Source: Paraburkholderia sp. BCC1884 (lineage in GTDB: Bacteria > Pseudomonadota > Gammaproteobacteria > Burkholderiales > Burkholderiaceae). From it: 64,000 nucleotides of DNA. A program made the position numbers and the translations under genes. The stretch spans positions 1-64,000 of the forward strand of contig NZ_CAAJGL010000064.1 of the NCBI RefSeq assembly GCF_900996225.1. Direction: 5' to 3'. Below the pieces are notes generated by a model. It did no database searches. It was not told where the DNA came from and saw only the letters and a list, made by a program, of their open reading frames with translations. Positions 8,954 through 18,715 of this stretch are shown here, in pieces (position 1 is the first letter of the stretch; each line of letters starts with the position of its first letter).

Positions 8954-9006
8954 TGGAATCTCCCTCGTACAACCGGTTGGCGACCATCACCAACCGGGAG
9001 ATTCCA
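8954..9006 (-). promoter_or_regulatory. Inverted repeat sequestering the ribosome-binding site of the ComEA-like gene
   Basis: TGGAATCTCCC (plus strand 8954-8964) and GGGAGATTCCA (8996-9006) are perfect 11-base complements. In the minus-strand mRNA the downstream arm contains the GGGAGA Shine-Dalgarno and ends one base before the AUG. An inner repeat, CCGGTTGG (8973-8980) / CCAACCGG (8990-8997), extends the hairpin and shares two bases with the outer arm. No T tract follows, so it is not a terminator. The form suggests translational control, for example by temperature, an sRNA or a protein; which one is unknown. Confidence 0.6.
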
Positions 9007-9029
9007 GTTTAAAGAGGTATCCGAATTAT

Positions 9030-10022
9030 TTACACCTGGCCGAATAGCCAACGTACGTAGCGATCGACACCTTCCTGCACGCTCAGGAACGGCGCGTCGT
9101 AGCCGGCTGTGCGCAGCTTCGATTGATCGGCCTGTGTGAAGCACTGATACTTGCCGCGCAAAGCGTCCGGGAACGGAATGTATTCGATCAGCCCGCGCTG
9201 CACCTGATCCGCCAGCGACAACGCCGGCTCGTTGTTCAGCGCGCGCATCGTGTTGACCACCGTGCTCGCGATGTCGTTGAACGGTTGCGCGCGGCCGCTG
9301 CCAAGATTGAAGATGCCCGACTTGTCCGGATTGTCGAAGAAGAACAGGTTGACCTTCACCACGTCTTCGACGGAAACGAAGTCGCGCGTCTGCTCGCCTG
9401 CCGCGTAGCCGTTGTACTCGCCGAACAGCTTGACCTTGCCTTCGGCGCGGAACTGGTTGAAGTTGTGAAACGCCACCGACGCCATGCGCGCCTTGTGCGT
9501 TTCGCGCGGTCCATACACGTTGAAGTAACGAAAGCCCGCGATCTGGCTTTTCGCGGTGGGCAACACGCGGCGGATCACCTGGTCGAACAGGAACTTCGAA
9601 TAGCCGTACACGTTCAGCGGCTGCTCGACTTCGCGCTCTTCGACGAAGCGGCTCGAACCGCCGTACGTAGCCGCCGACGACGCGTACAGAAACTGGATGT
9701 TCTGCTCGAGGCAGACATCGAGCACGTCGCGGCTATAACGGAAGTTGTTATCCATCATGTAGCGGCCGTCGGTTTCCATCGTGTCCGAGCAGGCGCCTTC
9801 GTGGAAAATCGCGCGTACCTTGCCGAAGTCACCACGCTTGAAGCGTTCGACGAATTCGGTTTTATCCACGTAGTCGTCGATTTCACAATCGACCAGATTC
9901 TTGAATTTGTCGGCGCGCGTGAGGTTGTCGACGGCGATGATGCGTTGTTCGCCGCGCTCGTTGAGCGCCTTCACGAGATTGCTGCCGATAAAACCGGCCG
10001 CGCCGGTGACGATGAGGGTCAT
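9030..10022 (-). CDS. hldD: ADP-L-glycero-D-manno-heptose-6-epimerase
   Basis: 330-residue short-chain dehydrogenase-fold epimerase that makes ADP-L-glycero-D-manno-heptose, the inner-core LPS sugar donor. The N-terminal NAD(P) site is [10 protein letters not shown], and the catalytic pair is Tyr139 and Lys143 in YGYSK. The blocks [29 protein letters not shown] and [13 protein letters not shown] are specific for HldD (RfaD). The full-length ATG has AGGATC upstream. It lies downstream of the heptose kinase gene with a 91-base gap, consistent with an LPS heptose operon. Confidence 0.96.
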   Translation of the reverse strand: MTLIVTGAAGFIGSNLVKALNERGEQRIIAVDNLTRADKFKNLVDCEIDDYVDKTEFVERFKRGDFGKVRAIFHEGACSDTMETDGRYMMDNNFRYSRDVLDVCLEQNIQFLYASSAATYGGSSRFVEEREVEQPLNVYGYSKFLFDQVIRRVLPTAKSQIAGFRYFNVYGPRETHKARMASVAFHNFNQFRAEGKVKLFGEYNGYAAGEQTRDFVSVEDVVKVNLFFFDNPDKSGIFNLGSGRAQPFNDIASTVVNTMRALNNEPALSLADQVQRGLIEYIPFPDALRGKYQCFTQADQSKLRTAGYDAPFLSVQEGVDRYVRWLFGQV

Positions 10023-10113
10023 GATGATCCTGCGGTAAGGAGTTTCAATCGACGCCCCGCGGATCTCGTTGCCGCGCTCGTGACGCGCGCGATGAGAGAT
10101 CCGGCGGGCCGCA

Positions 10114-11121
10114 TCAATGAAAGAGTTCGTCGTAATCGACGGTGGCGGTGCCGAGTTTGCCGACCACGATGCCGGCCGCGCGATTCGCCAGTCCGACCGC
10201 TTCGACCAGCGTGAGACCCGCGCCCAGCATGGCGGCGAGCGTGGCGATCACGGTGTCGCCGGCACCCGAGACATCATACACTTCGCGTGCGACAGCCGAT
10301 GCGTGCAGGATGCCTTCGTCGGAGAAGAGCGTCATGCCCTCTTCCGAGCGCGTCAACAGCAGCGCCTTGAATTGCAGTTCGGCACGCAGCTTCGTCACAC
10401 GCGCGATCAGATCTTCTTCCGACTTCCATTGGCCGACCACTTCGCGCAACTCGGCGCGATTCGGTGTGATCAGCGTGGCGCCGCGATAGCGATCCCAGTC
10501 GTCGCCCTTCGGATCGACTAGCACCGGCTTGCCCGCGGCGTGCGCTTTCGCGATCATCTGCGTGACGTGGGTCAGCCCGCCCTTCGCGTAATCGGACATC
10601 AGGATCACATCGTGCGACGGCAGCAGTTCGTCGAAACGCGCGAGACTCGCGAGCAACACTTCATGCGCGGGCGAGTTTTCGAAGTCGACGCGCAGCAACT
10701 GTTGCTGACGCGACAGCACGCGCAGTTTGATCGTCGTGAGCAGGTCCGGGTCGCGTTCGAGATGCGGCGTCACCCCGCTTTCGTCCAGCAACTGCACGAT
10801 GCGCTCGCCGGGTTCGTCGTGACCGACCACGCACAGCAGACCCGCTTGCGCACCGAGCGCCACCGCATTGCGCGCGACGTTCGCCGCGCCGCCGAGGCGA
10901 TCTTCCTGACGCTGCACGTGGACGACAGGCACGGGCGCTTCCGGCGAAATACGGTTCACGTCGCCGAACCAGTAGCGGTCGAGCATGACGTCGCCGACCA
11001 CCAGCACACGCGCCGCGCCAAGCTGCTCGCGCGGCACCACGGTCAACTCAGGGCCCGCCGTGGACGCTGCGGCCTCGTGCATGATCTCAGGCATCGGCCG
11101 GGAGTTCAGAGGGTTGGGCAT
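10114..11121 (-). CDS. rfaE1: D-glycero-beta-D-manno-heptose-7-phosphate kinase (RfaE1 domain)
   Basis: PfkB/ribokinase-family kinase acting one step before ADP-heptose formation. Visible are the N-terminal [17 protein letters not shown] and [13 protein letters not shown], the GGAANVARN sugar-binding block and the anion-hole motif SGAGDTVIA with the catalytic Asp. There is no C-terminal cytidylyltransferase domain as in E. coli HldE, so the nucleotidyl step (RfaE2/HldC) must be encoded elsewhere. The start is unclear: ATGs at 11121, 11094 and 11082 and a TTG at 11133 are all in frame, and none has a strong ribosome-binding site. Starts above 11089 overlap the 3' end of ugd, implying coupling. 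Confidence 0.9.
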   Translation of the reverse strand: MPNPLNSRPMPEIMHEAAASTAGPELTVVPREQLGAARVLVVGDVMLDRYWFGDVNRISPEAPVPVVHVQRQEDRLGGAANVARNAVALGAQAGLLCVVGHDEPGERIVQLLDESGVTPHLERDPDLLTTIKLRVLSRQQQLLRVDFENSPAHEVLLASLARFDELLPSHDVILMSDYAKGGLTHVTQMIAKAHAAGKPVLVDPKGDDWDRYRGATLITPNRAELREVVGQWKSEEDLIARVTKLRAELQFKALLLTRSEEGMTLFSDEGILHASAVAREVYDVSGAGDTVIATLAAMLGAGLTLVEAVGLANRAAGIVVGKLGTATVDYDELFH

Positions 11122-12490
11122 AAGGGCGTCCAATCGAGTGATAGTCGATGCCGATCTCCGTCATCGCGTCCGGTTCGTAAAGGTTGCGGCCGTCGAAAAT
11201 CAACGGCGATTTCAGCACCGATTTCAGATGCAGGAAATCCGGGCTCTTGAATTCCTTCCATTCGGTCACGATCACGAGGGCGTCGGCGCCGGTCAGCGTT
11301 TCGTCCTGCGTGCTCGTGAAGGTCAGACGCGCGAGCTGGTCCGGCGTGTCGTGCAAATCGAGCGCGAACACACGACGTGCTTCAGCCACCGCCACCGGGT
11401 CGTACGCACGCACTTGTGCGCCACGCGCCAGCAGTTCGGCGATCACGCGACGGCTCGGCGCCTCGCGCATGTCATCCGTATTGGGCTTGAACGCGAGACC
11501 CCACACGGCGAATGTGCGGCCGCTCAAGTCTTCGCCGAGCTTCGCCGTAATCTTGTCTACCAGCACGTCCTTCTGCTTGTAATTCACTTCCTCGACTGCT
11601 TCGAGAATGCGCAGCGGGTGGCCGCTTTCGCTGGCGGTACGGATCAGCGCCTGCACGTCTTTCGGGAAGCACGAGCCGCCGTAGCCACAACCGGCATACA
11701 GGAAGTGATAACCGATGCGCGGGTCGGAGCCGATGCCGCGCCGCACCGATTCAATATCCGCGCCTACGCGGTCGGCCAGATTCGACATCTCGTTCATGAA
11801 CGAGATGCGCGTGGCCAACATGGCGTTGGCGGCGTATTTGGTGAATTCGGCCGAGCGCACGTCCATGTATAACGTGCGTTCGTGATTGCGGTTGAACGGC
11901 GCGTAGAGACGCTTCATCAGCTCGCGCGCGCGCTGGCCGGCTTCGTCTTCGTCGAGACCCAGCACGATGCGATCCGGGCGCATGAAGTCGTCGACGGCGG
12001 CGCCTTCCTTCAGGAACTCGGGATTCGATACGACGGAAAAACGATGCTGCTCGCTGTCGGCGAGGCCACGCTTTTCGAGCTCTTCGCGCACCACGGCCTG
12101 CACGCGCTGCGCGGTGCCGACCGGCACCGTCGATTTATCGACGATCACCTTGAAGCCGTTCATCGTGCGGCCGATGTTGCGGGCCGCTTCGAGAACGTAT
12201 TGCAGATCCGCGGAGCCATCTTCGTCGGGCGGCGTGCCGACGGCGATGAACTGCACCTCGCCGTGCGCCACGCTGGCTTCGATGTCCGTCGAAAACGTGA
12301 TGCGGCGGGCGGCGCGTGTGCGGTTGATGATCTCCAGCAGGCCCGGTTCGTGGATCGGCACGCCACCGCTGTTGAGGATTTCGATCTTGCGCGGATCGAC
12401 GTCGAGGCAGAAGACGTCGTGACCGATTTCAGCGAGACACGCGCCTGTGACGAGGCCGACATAGCCCGTGCCGATAATGGTGATTTTCAT
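11087..12490 (-). CDS. ugd: UDP-glucose 6-dehydrogenase
   Basis: 467-residue NAD-dependent enzyme oxidising UDP-glucose to UDP-glucuronate. The Rossmann motif is [20 protein letters not shown], the catalytic cysteine is Cys274 in [10 protein letters not shown], and the middle and C-terminal UDP-binding domains include [19 protein letters not shown] and [17 protein letters not shown]. The product feeds L-Ara4N modification of lipid A and surface polysaccharides; in Burkholderia the Ara4N route is known to matter for viability and polymyxin resistance. It sits between lapB and the heptose kinase and overlaps the latter, so it belongs to an envelope-sugar unit. Confidence 0.96.
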   Translation of the reverse strand: MKITIIGTGYVGLVTGACLAEIGHDVFCLDVDPRKIEILNSGGVPIHEPGLLEIINRTRAARRITFSTDIEASVAHGEVQFIAVGTPPDEDGSADLQYVLEAARNIGRTMNGFKVIVDKSTVPVGTAQRVQAVVREELEKRGLADSEQHRFSVVSNPEFLKEGAAVDDFMRPDRIVLGLDEDEAGQRARELMKRLYAPFNRNHERTLYMDVRSAEFTKYAANAMLATRISFMNEMSNLADRVGADIESVRRGIGSDPRIGYHFLYAGCGYGGSCFPKDVQALIRTASESGHPLRILEAVEEVNYKQKDVLVDKITAKLGEDLSGRTFAVWGLAFKPNTDDMREAPSRRVIAELLARGAQVRAYDPVAVAEARRVFALDLHDTPDQLARLTFTSTQDETLTGADALVIVTEWKEFKSPDFLHLKSVLKSPLIFDGRNLYEPDAMTEIGIDYHSIGRPYAQPSELPADA

Positions 12491-12634
12491 ACGCTTTCCG
12501 GTAGAGGGTTCCGGTGATGATTCCCGGTGATGAAGCCGGTAACGAACACTTGGCGATAGCCGCGCGCGCCTGGATTTCGGCCCTGCGCGTGGCGCGCGAG
12601 CCGCACGGCTGAAACCGCCGCGGCCAGCGTGGCG

Positions 12635-13810
12635 TCAGTTCGACGCGGTGATCGGTTCGACTCGACGCGGCGCATAGGTTTCCCAACCGCTGCAACCCGG
12701 ACACTGCCAGTAGAAAAGCCGCGCCCTGAAACCACAATTCTGGCACGTATACCGTGGCAGATTTTTGGTGCGCTGACGGATCAGCGTGCGCATCAGTTCG
12801 AGCTCGCTGCGGCGCGGCTCTTCCGCGACGGCTTGCTGCGCCTCGAGCAGACGGGTCATGCCGGCCAGATTCGGCGACTTCTGCATCTGCGAACGCGCCA
12901 GCGCATGCGCCGCGTCGGGTCCGCGCAGGGACGCGACGTGCTGGTAGGCCACGTCCAGCAGATCGTTGGTCGGATAGCGATCCACCCATGTCGTGAGCAG
13001 GTCGGCGCCCTCTTGCGGGCGGCCAAGCGCTTCGTAGGCCTTCATCAGCTTTTCCGCGACGAGCGGCAGATAAGCCGGATTCTGCTCCTCCACGCGCCGC
13101 CATTGAGCGATGGCGGCTTCCTGGGCGCCGCCGGCCGCGTCGACATCGCCGAACAGGATCGTGGCGCGCACGTTGTTCGGGTTGGCCTTCAGCGCGAAGC
13201 CGAGTTGACGGCGGGCTTCGTCGGGGTCTTTTTGTTGCAGCGCTTCTTGCGCGAGTTCGCAATGGAACTGGGCGATTTCCTTGTCGAGCGATTCTGCGCC
13301 CATCGTTTCGAGATGGCGGGCGGTGTCGATCGATTTGACCCAGTCCTTCTCGATTTCGTAGATGGTAAGGAGCGCGCGTTGGGCGCCGAGGGCGTAGTCG
13401 CCGGTTTCCAGCGAACGGAAGGTTTCTTCGGCGCGGTCGAGCAGACCGGCTTTCAGGAAGTCCTGACCGAGTTCGTAGAGCGCGTGGTCGCGCTCGGTGA
13501 CCGGCAAATCGGCGCGGCTCAGCAGGTTCTGATGCACACGGATCGCACGATCCGTTTCGCCGCGACGCCGGAACAGATTGCCCAGTGCGAAGTGCAATTC
13601 GACCGTTTCCGGGTCGAGCTTGACCACTTCGATGAACGCATCGATCGCCTGGTCCGGCTGCTCGTTGAGCAGGAAGTTCAGCCCGCGAAAATACGATCGC
13701 GGCAGGTTGGCGCTTTCGGACAGCAGCGTCTTGAGGTCGTAGCGTGCAGCCATCCAGCCGAACGCGAATGCGACGGGTATGACCAGCAGCCACCAGAAGT
13801 CTAGATCCAT
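12635..13810 (-). CDS. lapB: Lipopolysaccharide assembly protein LapB (YciM)
   Basis: 391 residues: one N-terminal membrane anchor (MDLDFWWLLVIPVAFAFGWMAA), a conserved SYFRGLNFLLNEQPDQAIDAF segment, about six TPR-like helical repeats, and a C-terminal rubredoxin-type zinc knuckle with CQNCGF and CPGC. In E. coli LapB presents LpxC to the FtsH protease and so limits lipid A synthesis. No good Shine-Dalgarno precedes the ATG. It follows lapA by 70 bases, the conserved lapAB pairing, and is upstream of ugd and the heptose genes. Confidence 0.95.
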   Translation of the reverse strand: MDLDFWWLLVIPVAFAFGWMAARYDLKTLLSESANLPRSYFRGLNFLLNEQPDQAIDAFIEVVKLDPETVELHFALGNLFRRRGETDRAIRVHQNLLSRADLPVTERDHALYELGQDFLKAGLLDRAEETFRSLETGDYALGAQRALLTIYEIEKDWVKSIDTARHLETMGAESLDKEIAQFHCELAQEALQQKDPDEARRQLGFALKANPNNVRATILFGDVDAAGGAQEAAIAQWRRVEEQNPAYLPLVAEKLMKAYEALGRPQEGADLLTTWVDRYPTNDLLDVAYQHVASLRGPDAAHALARSQMQKSPNLAGMTRLLEAQQAVAEEPRRSELELMRTLIRQRTKNLPRYTCQNCGFRARLFYWQCPGCSGWETYAPRRVEPITASN

Positions 13811-13880
13811 GCGATTAATGCAAATGTGCGGGAAAGCGAAAACGGAACGCCGCGCCTGAGGCCGCGCGGCAGAAGACAGC

Positions 13881-14174
13881 TTAGATCAGCGGCGGCATGG
13901 GCGGCTGTTCGACCACCACAGGCGTTTCACGCGCTACTCGCAACTCGCGCTTGAGTCGGCCATTTTCCATGCGCAAGCGCAGCATGGCGGGCAACGACGA
14001 CACCAGCCCGGCCAGCAGCCCCACCACGAAGAACGCAAGGCCGATCAGAATCAAAGGCGCCGACCACGCATAGCCAGCGAGGAAATTCAGCGTAGCAGGT
14101 TGTGTGTTGGAGAGCGCCAGCACCAGCAGCAGCACGAACACCAGCACACGGATCAGCCAGACGATAAATTTCAT
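13881..14174 (-). CDS. lapA: Lipopolysaccharide assembly protein LapA (DUF1049)
   Basis: 97-residue inner-membrane protein with two hydrophobic helices (about 2-22 and 38-62) separated by the short SNTQPATLNFL loop, then a basic cytoplasmic coiled stretch (LRLRMENGRLKRELRVA) and a Pro-rich tail. This matches the LapA_dom family, the usual partner of LapB in controlling LPS synthesis. It lies 255 bases after ihfB beyond a terminator, so lapAB probably starts its own transcript in that gap. Confidence 0.9.
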   Translation of the reverse strand: MKFIVWLIRVLVFVLLLVLALSNTQPATLNFLAGYAWSAPLILIGLAFFVVGLLAGLVSSLPAMLRLRMENGRLKRELRVARETPVVVEQPPMPPLI

Positions 14175-14333
14175 GAATTAGGTCTCTTGACGGCAGTTGC
14201 GGGGTGACGCCGGCTTGATGACGCGTCGCGCCACGGTGTTGCCCGCGCCGAAGTGACCCGTATTGTAATTGAAGCCCTCGCGGCTGGGCAGGAACTGCCT
14301 GATAGGGAAAGGAAGAACAGGAAAATGCGGGCG

Positions 14334-14359
14334 AAAAAAAAGCGCCCGGGGGCGCTTTT
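14334..14359 (-). terminator. Intrinsic terminator after ihfB
   Basis: Minus strand: AGCGCC / GGCGCT, extended by A-T pairs to AAAAGCGCC / GGCGCTTTT, followed by a run of eight T. It lies about 70 bases past the ihfB stop and separates rpsA-ihfB from lapAB. Confidence 0.85.
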
Positions 14360-14429
14360 CTGGTCTTTTGCCGACTGGCTTTGGCCGCTGACGCTGCCAA
14401 CACACGCTGCGAACCACACAGCGAAGCAT

Positions 14430-14753
14430 TTACAGATCGTCATCCGGCTCTTCAGCCTTCAGCGGCTCGCCCGCGCGACGATCAACCCGTTCGCGCAACT
14501 CCTTGCCCGGCTTGAAGTGCGGTACGTACTTCTCAGGTACCAACACCTTCTCGCCCGACTTCGGATTGCGACCGACGCGGGAGGGACGACGGTTGAGGCC
14601 GAAGCTGCCGAAGCCACGAATTTCGATGCGATGACCGTTGGCAAGCGCCTCCGACATCGCATCAAGCATCGTCTTCACCGCGAAATCCGCATCTTTAAGA
14701 ACAAGTTGCGGAAATCGCGTAGCCAGCTGGGCGACCAATTCCGATTTGGTCAT
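14430..14753 (-). CDS. ihfB: Integration host factor subunit beta
   Basis: 107-residue HU/IHF-family DNA-bending protein, partner of IhfA in a sequence-specific heterodimer. [17 protein letters not shown] and the arm region [20 protein letters not shown] with the intercalating NPKSGEKV turn are diagnostic for IHF-beta. It carries a short acidic tail ending EEPDDDL. The gene follows rpsA by 21 bases with an AGAGG ribosome-binding site, the ancient rpsA-ihfB pair, and is followed by a terminator. Confidence 0.96.
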   Translation of the reverse strand: MTKSELVAQLATRFPQLVLKDADFAVKTMLDAMSEALANGHRIEIRGFGSFGLNRRPSRVGRNPKSGEKVLVPEKYVPHFKPGKELRERVDRRAGEPLKAEEPDDDL

Positions 14754-14774
14754 ACTGCAGCAGACCTCTCAGGC

Positions 14775-16490
14775 TTACTGGTTCTGGCCGTCGAGCTTGG
14801 CCTTCAGCAGCGCGCCGAGGTTCGTCGTGCCGGTAGCAGCCGAGCTCGAGTCCGACGAAGCCAGGCCGCGGATCGCTTCCTGTTGCTCAGCCGAATCCTT
14901 GGCCTTGATCGACAGGTTGATGCCACGCGACTTGCGATCGATGTTGATGATCATCGCGTTGACCTTGTCGCCTTCCTTCAGCACGTTGCGAGCATCTTCC
15001 ACGCGGTCCTGGGCGATTTCCGAAGCGCGCAGGTAGCCTTCGACTTCCATCGACAGCTGAACCACTGCACCCTTCGCATCTACCGTCTTGACCACGCCGT
15101 CGACAGTCGAACCCTTGTCGTTCATTGCAACGAAGTTGCTGAACGGGTCGCCTTCGAGTTGCTTGATACCCAGCGAAATGCGTTCCTTCTCGACGTCGAT
15201 GCCGAGAACGATCGCTTCCACTTCGTCGCCCTTCTTGTACTTGCGAACTGCTTCTTCGCCCGTTTCGCTCCACGACAGGTCCGACAGGTGAACCAGACCG
15301 TCGATGCCGCCCGGCAGACCGATGAAGACGCCGAAGTCGGTGATCGACTTGATTGCGCCTTGCAGCTTGTCGCCCTTCTTGAAGTTGCGGCTGAAGTCGT
15401 CCCACGGGTTCGGCTTGCATTGCTTCATGCCGAGGCTGATACGGCGGCGGTCTTCGTCGATTTCGAGAACCATGACTTCGACTTCGTCGCCCAGCTGCAC
15501 AACCTTCGACGGCGCAACGTTCTTGTTCGTCCAGTCCATTTCCGACACGTGAACCAGGCCTTCGATGCCCGATTCCACTTCGACGAATGCGCCGTAGTCG
15601 GTGATGTTGGTGACCTTACCGAACAGACGCGTGCCCGACGGGTAACGGCGCGAGATGCCTTCCCACGGATCGTCGCCCAGTTGCTTGATACCCAGCGAAA
15701 CGCGGTTCTTCTCTTGATCGAACTTGAGGATCTTCGCGGTGACTTCCTGGCCAACCGACAGCACTTCGCTCGGGTGACGCACACGACGCCATGCGATGTC
15801 GGTGATGTGCAGCAGGCCGTCGATACCGCCGAGGTCCACGAATGCGCCGTAGTCCGTGATGTTCTTCACCACGCCTTCAACGATCGCGCCTTCCTTCAGC
15901 GTTTCGAGCAGCTTTGCGCGCTCTTCGCCCTGGGTCGCTTCGATCACAGCGCGGCGCGACAGCACCACGTTGTTACGCTTGCGGTCCAGCTTGATGACGC
16001 GGAATTCCAGCGTCTTGCCTTCGTACGGGGTCGTGTCCTTGACCGGACGCGTGTCGACCAGCGAACCCGGCAGGAACGCGCGGATGCCGTTGACCATCAC
16101 GGTCATGCCGCCCTTGACCTTGCCCGTGATCGTGCCGGTCACGAGTTCGTTGTTGTCGAGAGCCTTTTCCAGCGACAGCCACGAAGCCAGACGCTTCGCC
16201 TTGTCGCGCGACAGGATCGTGTCGCCGTAGCCGTTTTCCAGCGCGTCGATCGCGACGGAAACGAAGTCGCCCGCCTGCACTTCTACCTCGCCCGCGTCGT
16301 TCAGGAACTCTTCGAGCGGGATGTAGGCTTCGGACTTGAGACCAGCATTGACGACCACGAAGTTGTGGTCAACACGCACGACTTCGGCGGAGATCACTTC
16401 GCCGGCGCGCATGTCTTGCTTGGTCAGCGACTCTTCGAACAGAGCCGCAAAAGATTCGGTATTCGGGGTAGAGGTTTGCAGGTCGGACAT
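14775..16490 (-). CDS. rpsA: 30S ribosomal protein S1
   Basis: 571 residues with six S1 (OB-fold) repeats; the phrases [44 protein letters not shown] and [22 protein letters not shown] mark repeats 3-5. S1 brings mRNA to the 30S subunit and helps unfold structured leaders. I chose [14 protein letters not shown] at 16490, the conserved N-terminus; an ATG six codons upstream (16508) is also possible. Neither start has a real Shine-Dalgarno sequence, which is usual for rpsA and linked to its autoregulation. It sits between cmk and ihfB as in most proteobacteria. Confidence 0.97.
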   Translation of the reverse strand: MSDLQTSTPNTESFAALFEESLTKQDMRAGEVISAEVVRVDHNFVVVNAGLKSEAYIPLEEFLNDAGEVEVQAGDFVSVAIDALENGYGDTILSRDKAKRLASWLSLEKALDNNELVTGTITGKVKGGMTVMVNGIRAFLPGSLVDTRPVKDTTPYEGKTLEFRVIKLDRKRNNVVLSRRAVIEATQGEERAKLLETLKEGAIVEGVVKNITDYGAFVDLGGIDGLLHITDIAWRRVRHPSEVLSVGQEVTAKILKFDQEKNRVSLGIKQLGDDPWEGISRRYPSGTRLFGKVTNITDYGAFVEVESGIEGLVHVSEMDWTNKNVAPSKVVQLGDEVEVMVLEIDEDRRRISLGMKQCKPNPWDDFSRNFKKGDKLQGAIKSITDFGVFIGLPGGIDGLVHLSDLSWSETGEEAVRKYKKGDEVEAIVLGIDVEKERISLGIKQLEGDPFSNFVAMNDKGSTVDGVVKTVDAKGAVVQLSMEVEGYLRASEIAQDRVEDARNVLKEGDKVNAMIINIDRKSRGINLSIKAKDSAEQQEAIRGLASSDSSSAATGTTNLGALLKAKLDGQNQ

Positions 16491-16642
16491 AAAAATCAAA
16501 ATTTGCATGGTTCTCGCGGTGCCCGGCTGGCCGGACGGTCAGCAACTTCGGCAAGAATGCGAATGCCACGCGGGGTTAAGGGGTTAATACAACGCTTCAC
16601 GACGTTCGCGAAGCACCTACTGACAACGGACATCTACTGCTA

Positions 16643-16680
16643 GCACGCCTGATGCACAACACATACTTCATCAGGCATGC
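16643..16680 (-). other. Hairpin at the cmk stop / rpsA leader
   Basis: GCCTGATG (16647-16654) and CATCAGGC (16669-16676) pair perfectly, and the stem extends to 12 pairs with one G-U wobble. It overlaps the cmk stop codon, lacks a T tract, and begins the roughly 180-base rpsA leader. It may protect or process the upstream mRNA end, or form part of a structured rpsA leader. Confidence 0.45.
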
Positions 16681-17357
16681 GGGACTAAAGCTTCGTACCA
16701 TTGCACCACTTGCTCGACCGCCTGGTCGACCGACAAGGCGGAGGTATCAAGCAGCCTGGCGTCCGCTGCGGGCTTGAGCGGCGCGGCCGCGCGCTGACTG
16801 TCACGCTCGTCGCGCTCACGCAAATCCCGGAGCAAGTCATCTATATTAGCAGAAAATCCTTTTTGGATCAATTGCTTATGCCGGCGTGCCGCGCGGGCCT
16901 CCACGCTGGCCGTCATGAACACTTTCAGCGCAGCATCCTGGAAGATCACCGTACCCATGTCGCGGCCGTCCGCGACCAGCCCCGGCTCCTTGCGGAACGC
17001 CCGCTGGCGGGCCACCAGCGCGGCTCGCACGGGCGCATGTACCGCGATTGCCGAGGCACGGCTACCCACTTCCTCGGCGCGAATATCGGCTGAAACGTCG
17101 GCTCCGTCGAGCAACGCCAATCCTTCGCGGAAGGTGATGTGCAGGTCGTCGATCAGTTGCGTGAGAGCGCCGGCGTCATCCGCCACGACGCCGTAGCGCA
17201 GGCTCGCCAGCGCGGCGAGCCGGTAAAGCGCGCCGCTGTCCAGCAAGTGAAAGCCGAGGCTCGCGGCAACCAGCGCAGCCACGGTGCCTTTGCCGGAGGC
17301 ACTCGGGCCGTCGATCGTAATGACGGGCGTCTGGTGAAAGGGACGGGTCGGTTTCAT
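16671..17357 (-). CDS. cmk: Cytidylate kinase
   Basis: 228-residue (d)CMP kinase, transferring phosphate from ATP to CMP/dCMP in pyrimidine nucleotide metabolism. The P-loop is GPSASGKGT (17-25); DSGALYR and [16 protein letters not shown] (CMP-binding) and the lid segment [21 protein letters not shown] are all present. It lies 35 bases after aroA and upstream of rpsA, the conserved aroA-cmk-rpsA order. Confidence 0.96.
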   Translation of the reverse strand: MKPTRPFHQTPVITIDGPSASGKGTVAALVAASLGFHLLDSGALYRLAALASLRYGVVADDAGALTQLIDDLHITFREGLALLDGADVSADIRAEEVGSRASAIAVHAPVRAALVARQRAFRKEPGLVADGRDMGTVIFQDAALKVFMTASVEARAARRHKQLIQKGFSANIDDLLRDLRERDERDSQRAAAPLKPAADARLLDTSALSVDQAVEQVVQWYEALVPHA

Positions 17358-17392
17358 CGAAAAAGTCGCACGTCAGTCGATTCGGGAGCGAA

Positions 17393-18697
17393 TCAGGGTT
17401 GAGCGAGCGCAATGAAGCGCTCGAAATAATCGGGAAAAGTCTTGCCGACGCATTTCGGATCGTTGATCCGGATCGGCACGCCGCCGAGGCTCACCAGCGA
17501 GAAGCACATCGCCATACGATGATCGTCGTAGGTATCGATCGCGGCGTTCGGGATCAGCTTTTCAGGTGGCTCGACGACGAGGAAGTCCTCGCCCTCCTGC
17601 ACCTTGGCGCCGACCTTGCGCAACTCCGTCGCCATCGCCGCGAGGCGGTCGGTCTCCTTCACGCGCCAGCTGGCGATATTGCGCAGCGTGGTCGCGCCGT
17701 CCGCGAACAGCGCGGCGACGGCGATCGTCATTGCCGCATCGGGAATCAGGTTGCAGTCCATGTCGATCGGATCGAGCTTGCCACTGTCGTTACCGACGCC
17801 GCGCACTTCGATCCAGTCGTCGCCCATTTGCAGGTTCGCGCCCATGCGGATGAGCGCATCGGCAAAACCGACGTCGCCCTGGATGCTCTTGCGGCCGACG
17901 CCTTCCACCCGCAGCGGGCCACCGCCAAGCGCACCGGCCGCGAGGAAATACGACGCCGACGACGCGTCGCCTTCGACCATGATCGTGCCCGGCGACTGAT
18001 AGCGCTGACCTGACGGCACGACGAACTGATGCCAGCCATTACGCTCGACATCGATACCGAAGCGCTCCATCAGCTTGATCGTGATCTCGATATAGGGCTT
18101 CGAGATCAGTTCGCCGTCCACCTGCACGGTAGTCACGCCGCTTTCGGTGCGCAGCAGAGGTAGCGTCATCAGAAGCGAGGTCAGGAACTGGCTCGACACA
18201 TCGCCGCGCACGCGGATCGGCGCGTCAGCCGTGATCTGCGCCGGGCGAATCCGCAGCGGCGGGTAGCCTTCGTTCTCTTCGTAATCGATGCGCGCGCCGA
18301 TCTGCCGCAAACCGTCGACCAGATCGCCGATCGGCCGTTCATGCATGCGCGGCACGCCGAAGATCCGATAGTCGCCGCCGTTCACTGCCAGCGCCGCGGT
18401 CAGCGGACGCACCGCCGTGCCCGCGTTGCCGAGGAACAGGTCAGCGGTACGTGCCGTGAACGCGCCGCGCGTGCCGGTCACGACGCAGGTGTCGCCGTCA
18501 CGCTTCAGGCGCACGCCGAGCTTTTCGAGCGCGTCGAGCATCACGCGGGTGTCGTCGGAGTCGAGCAGATTCGTGATCGTGGTTTCGCCTTCGGCGAGCG
18601 CCGCGAGCAGGAGCACGCGATTCGAAATGCTCTTCGAGCCAGGCAGACGCACCGTGCCGGACGCACGAGTAAAAGGTCCGAGATCGAGGAATTCCAT
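17393..18697 (-). CDS. aroA: 3-phosphoshikimate 1-carboxyvinyltransferase (EPSP synthase)
   Basis: 434-residue enzyme of the shikimate pathway joining PEP to shikimate-3-phosphate. The first substrate block is [17 protein letters not shown] with Lys22. The block [17 protein letters not shown] has the GNAGTA sequence of class I enzymes, and the PEP/S3P residues lie in [16 protein letters not shown]. The catalytic Asp is in [14 protein letters not shown] near the C-terminus. It follows tyrA by 18 bases and is likely co-transcribed with tyrA and cmk. Confidence 0.96.
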   Translation of the reverse strand: MEFLDLGPFTRASGTVRLPGSKSISNRVLLLAALAEGETTITNLLDSDDTRVMLDALEKLGVRLKRDGDTCVVTGTRGAFTARTADLFLGNAGTAVRPLTAALAVNGGDYRIFGVPRMHERPIGDLVDGLRQIGARIDYEENEGYPPLRIRPAQITADAPIRVRGDVSSQFLTSLLMTLPLLRTESGVTTVQVDGELISKPYIEITIKLMERFGIDVERNGWHQFVVPSGQRYQSPGTIMVEGDASSASYFLAAGALGGGPLRVEGVGRKSIQGDVGFADALIRMGANLQMGDDWIEVRGVGNDSGKLDPIDMDCNLIPDAAMTIAVAALFADGATTLRNIASWRVKETDRLAAMATELRKVGAKVQEGEDFLVVEPPEKLIPNAAIDTYDDHRMAMCFSLVSLGGVPIRINDPKCVGKTFPDYFERFIALAQP

Positions 18698-18715
18698 GAT
18701 TGAGTCCAGTTCCGG

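Noticed and set aside
14253..16643. A 796-codon open frame on the plus strand opposite ihfB and rpsA
   Set aside because: It is antisense to two essential, highly conserved genes; its translation is Arg/His/Asp-rich without any domain, as expected for the complementary frame in GC-rich DNA.
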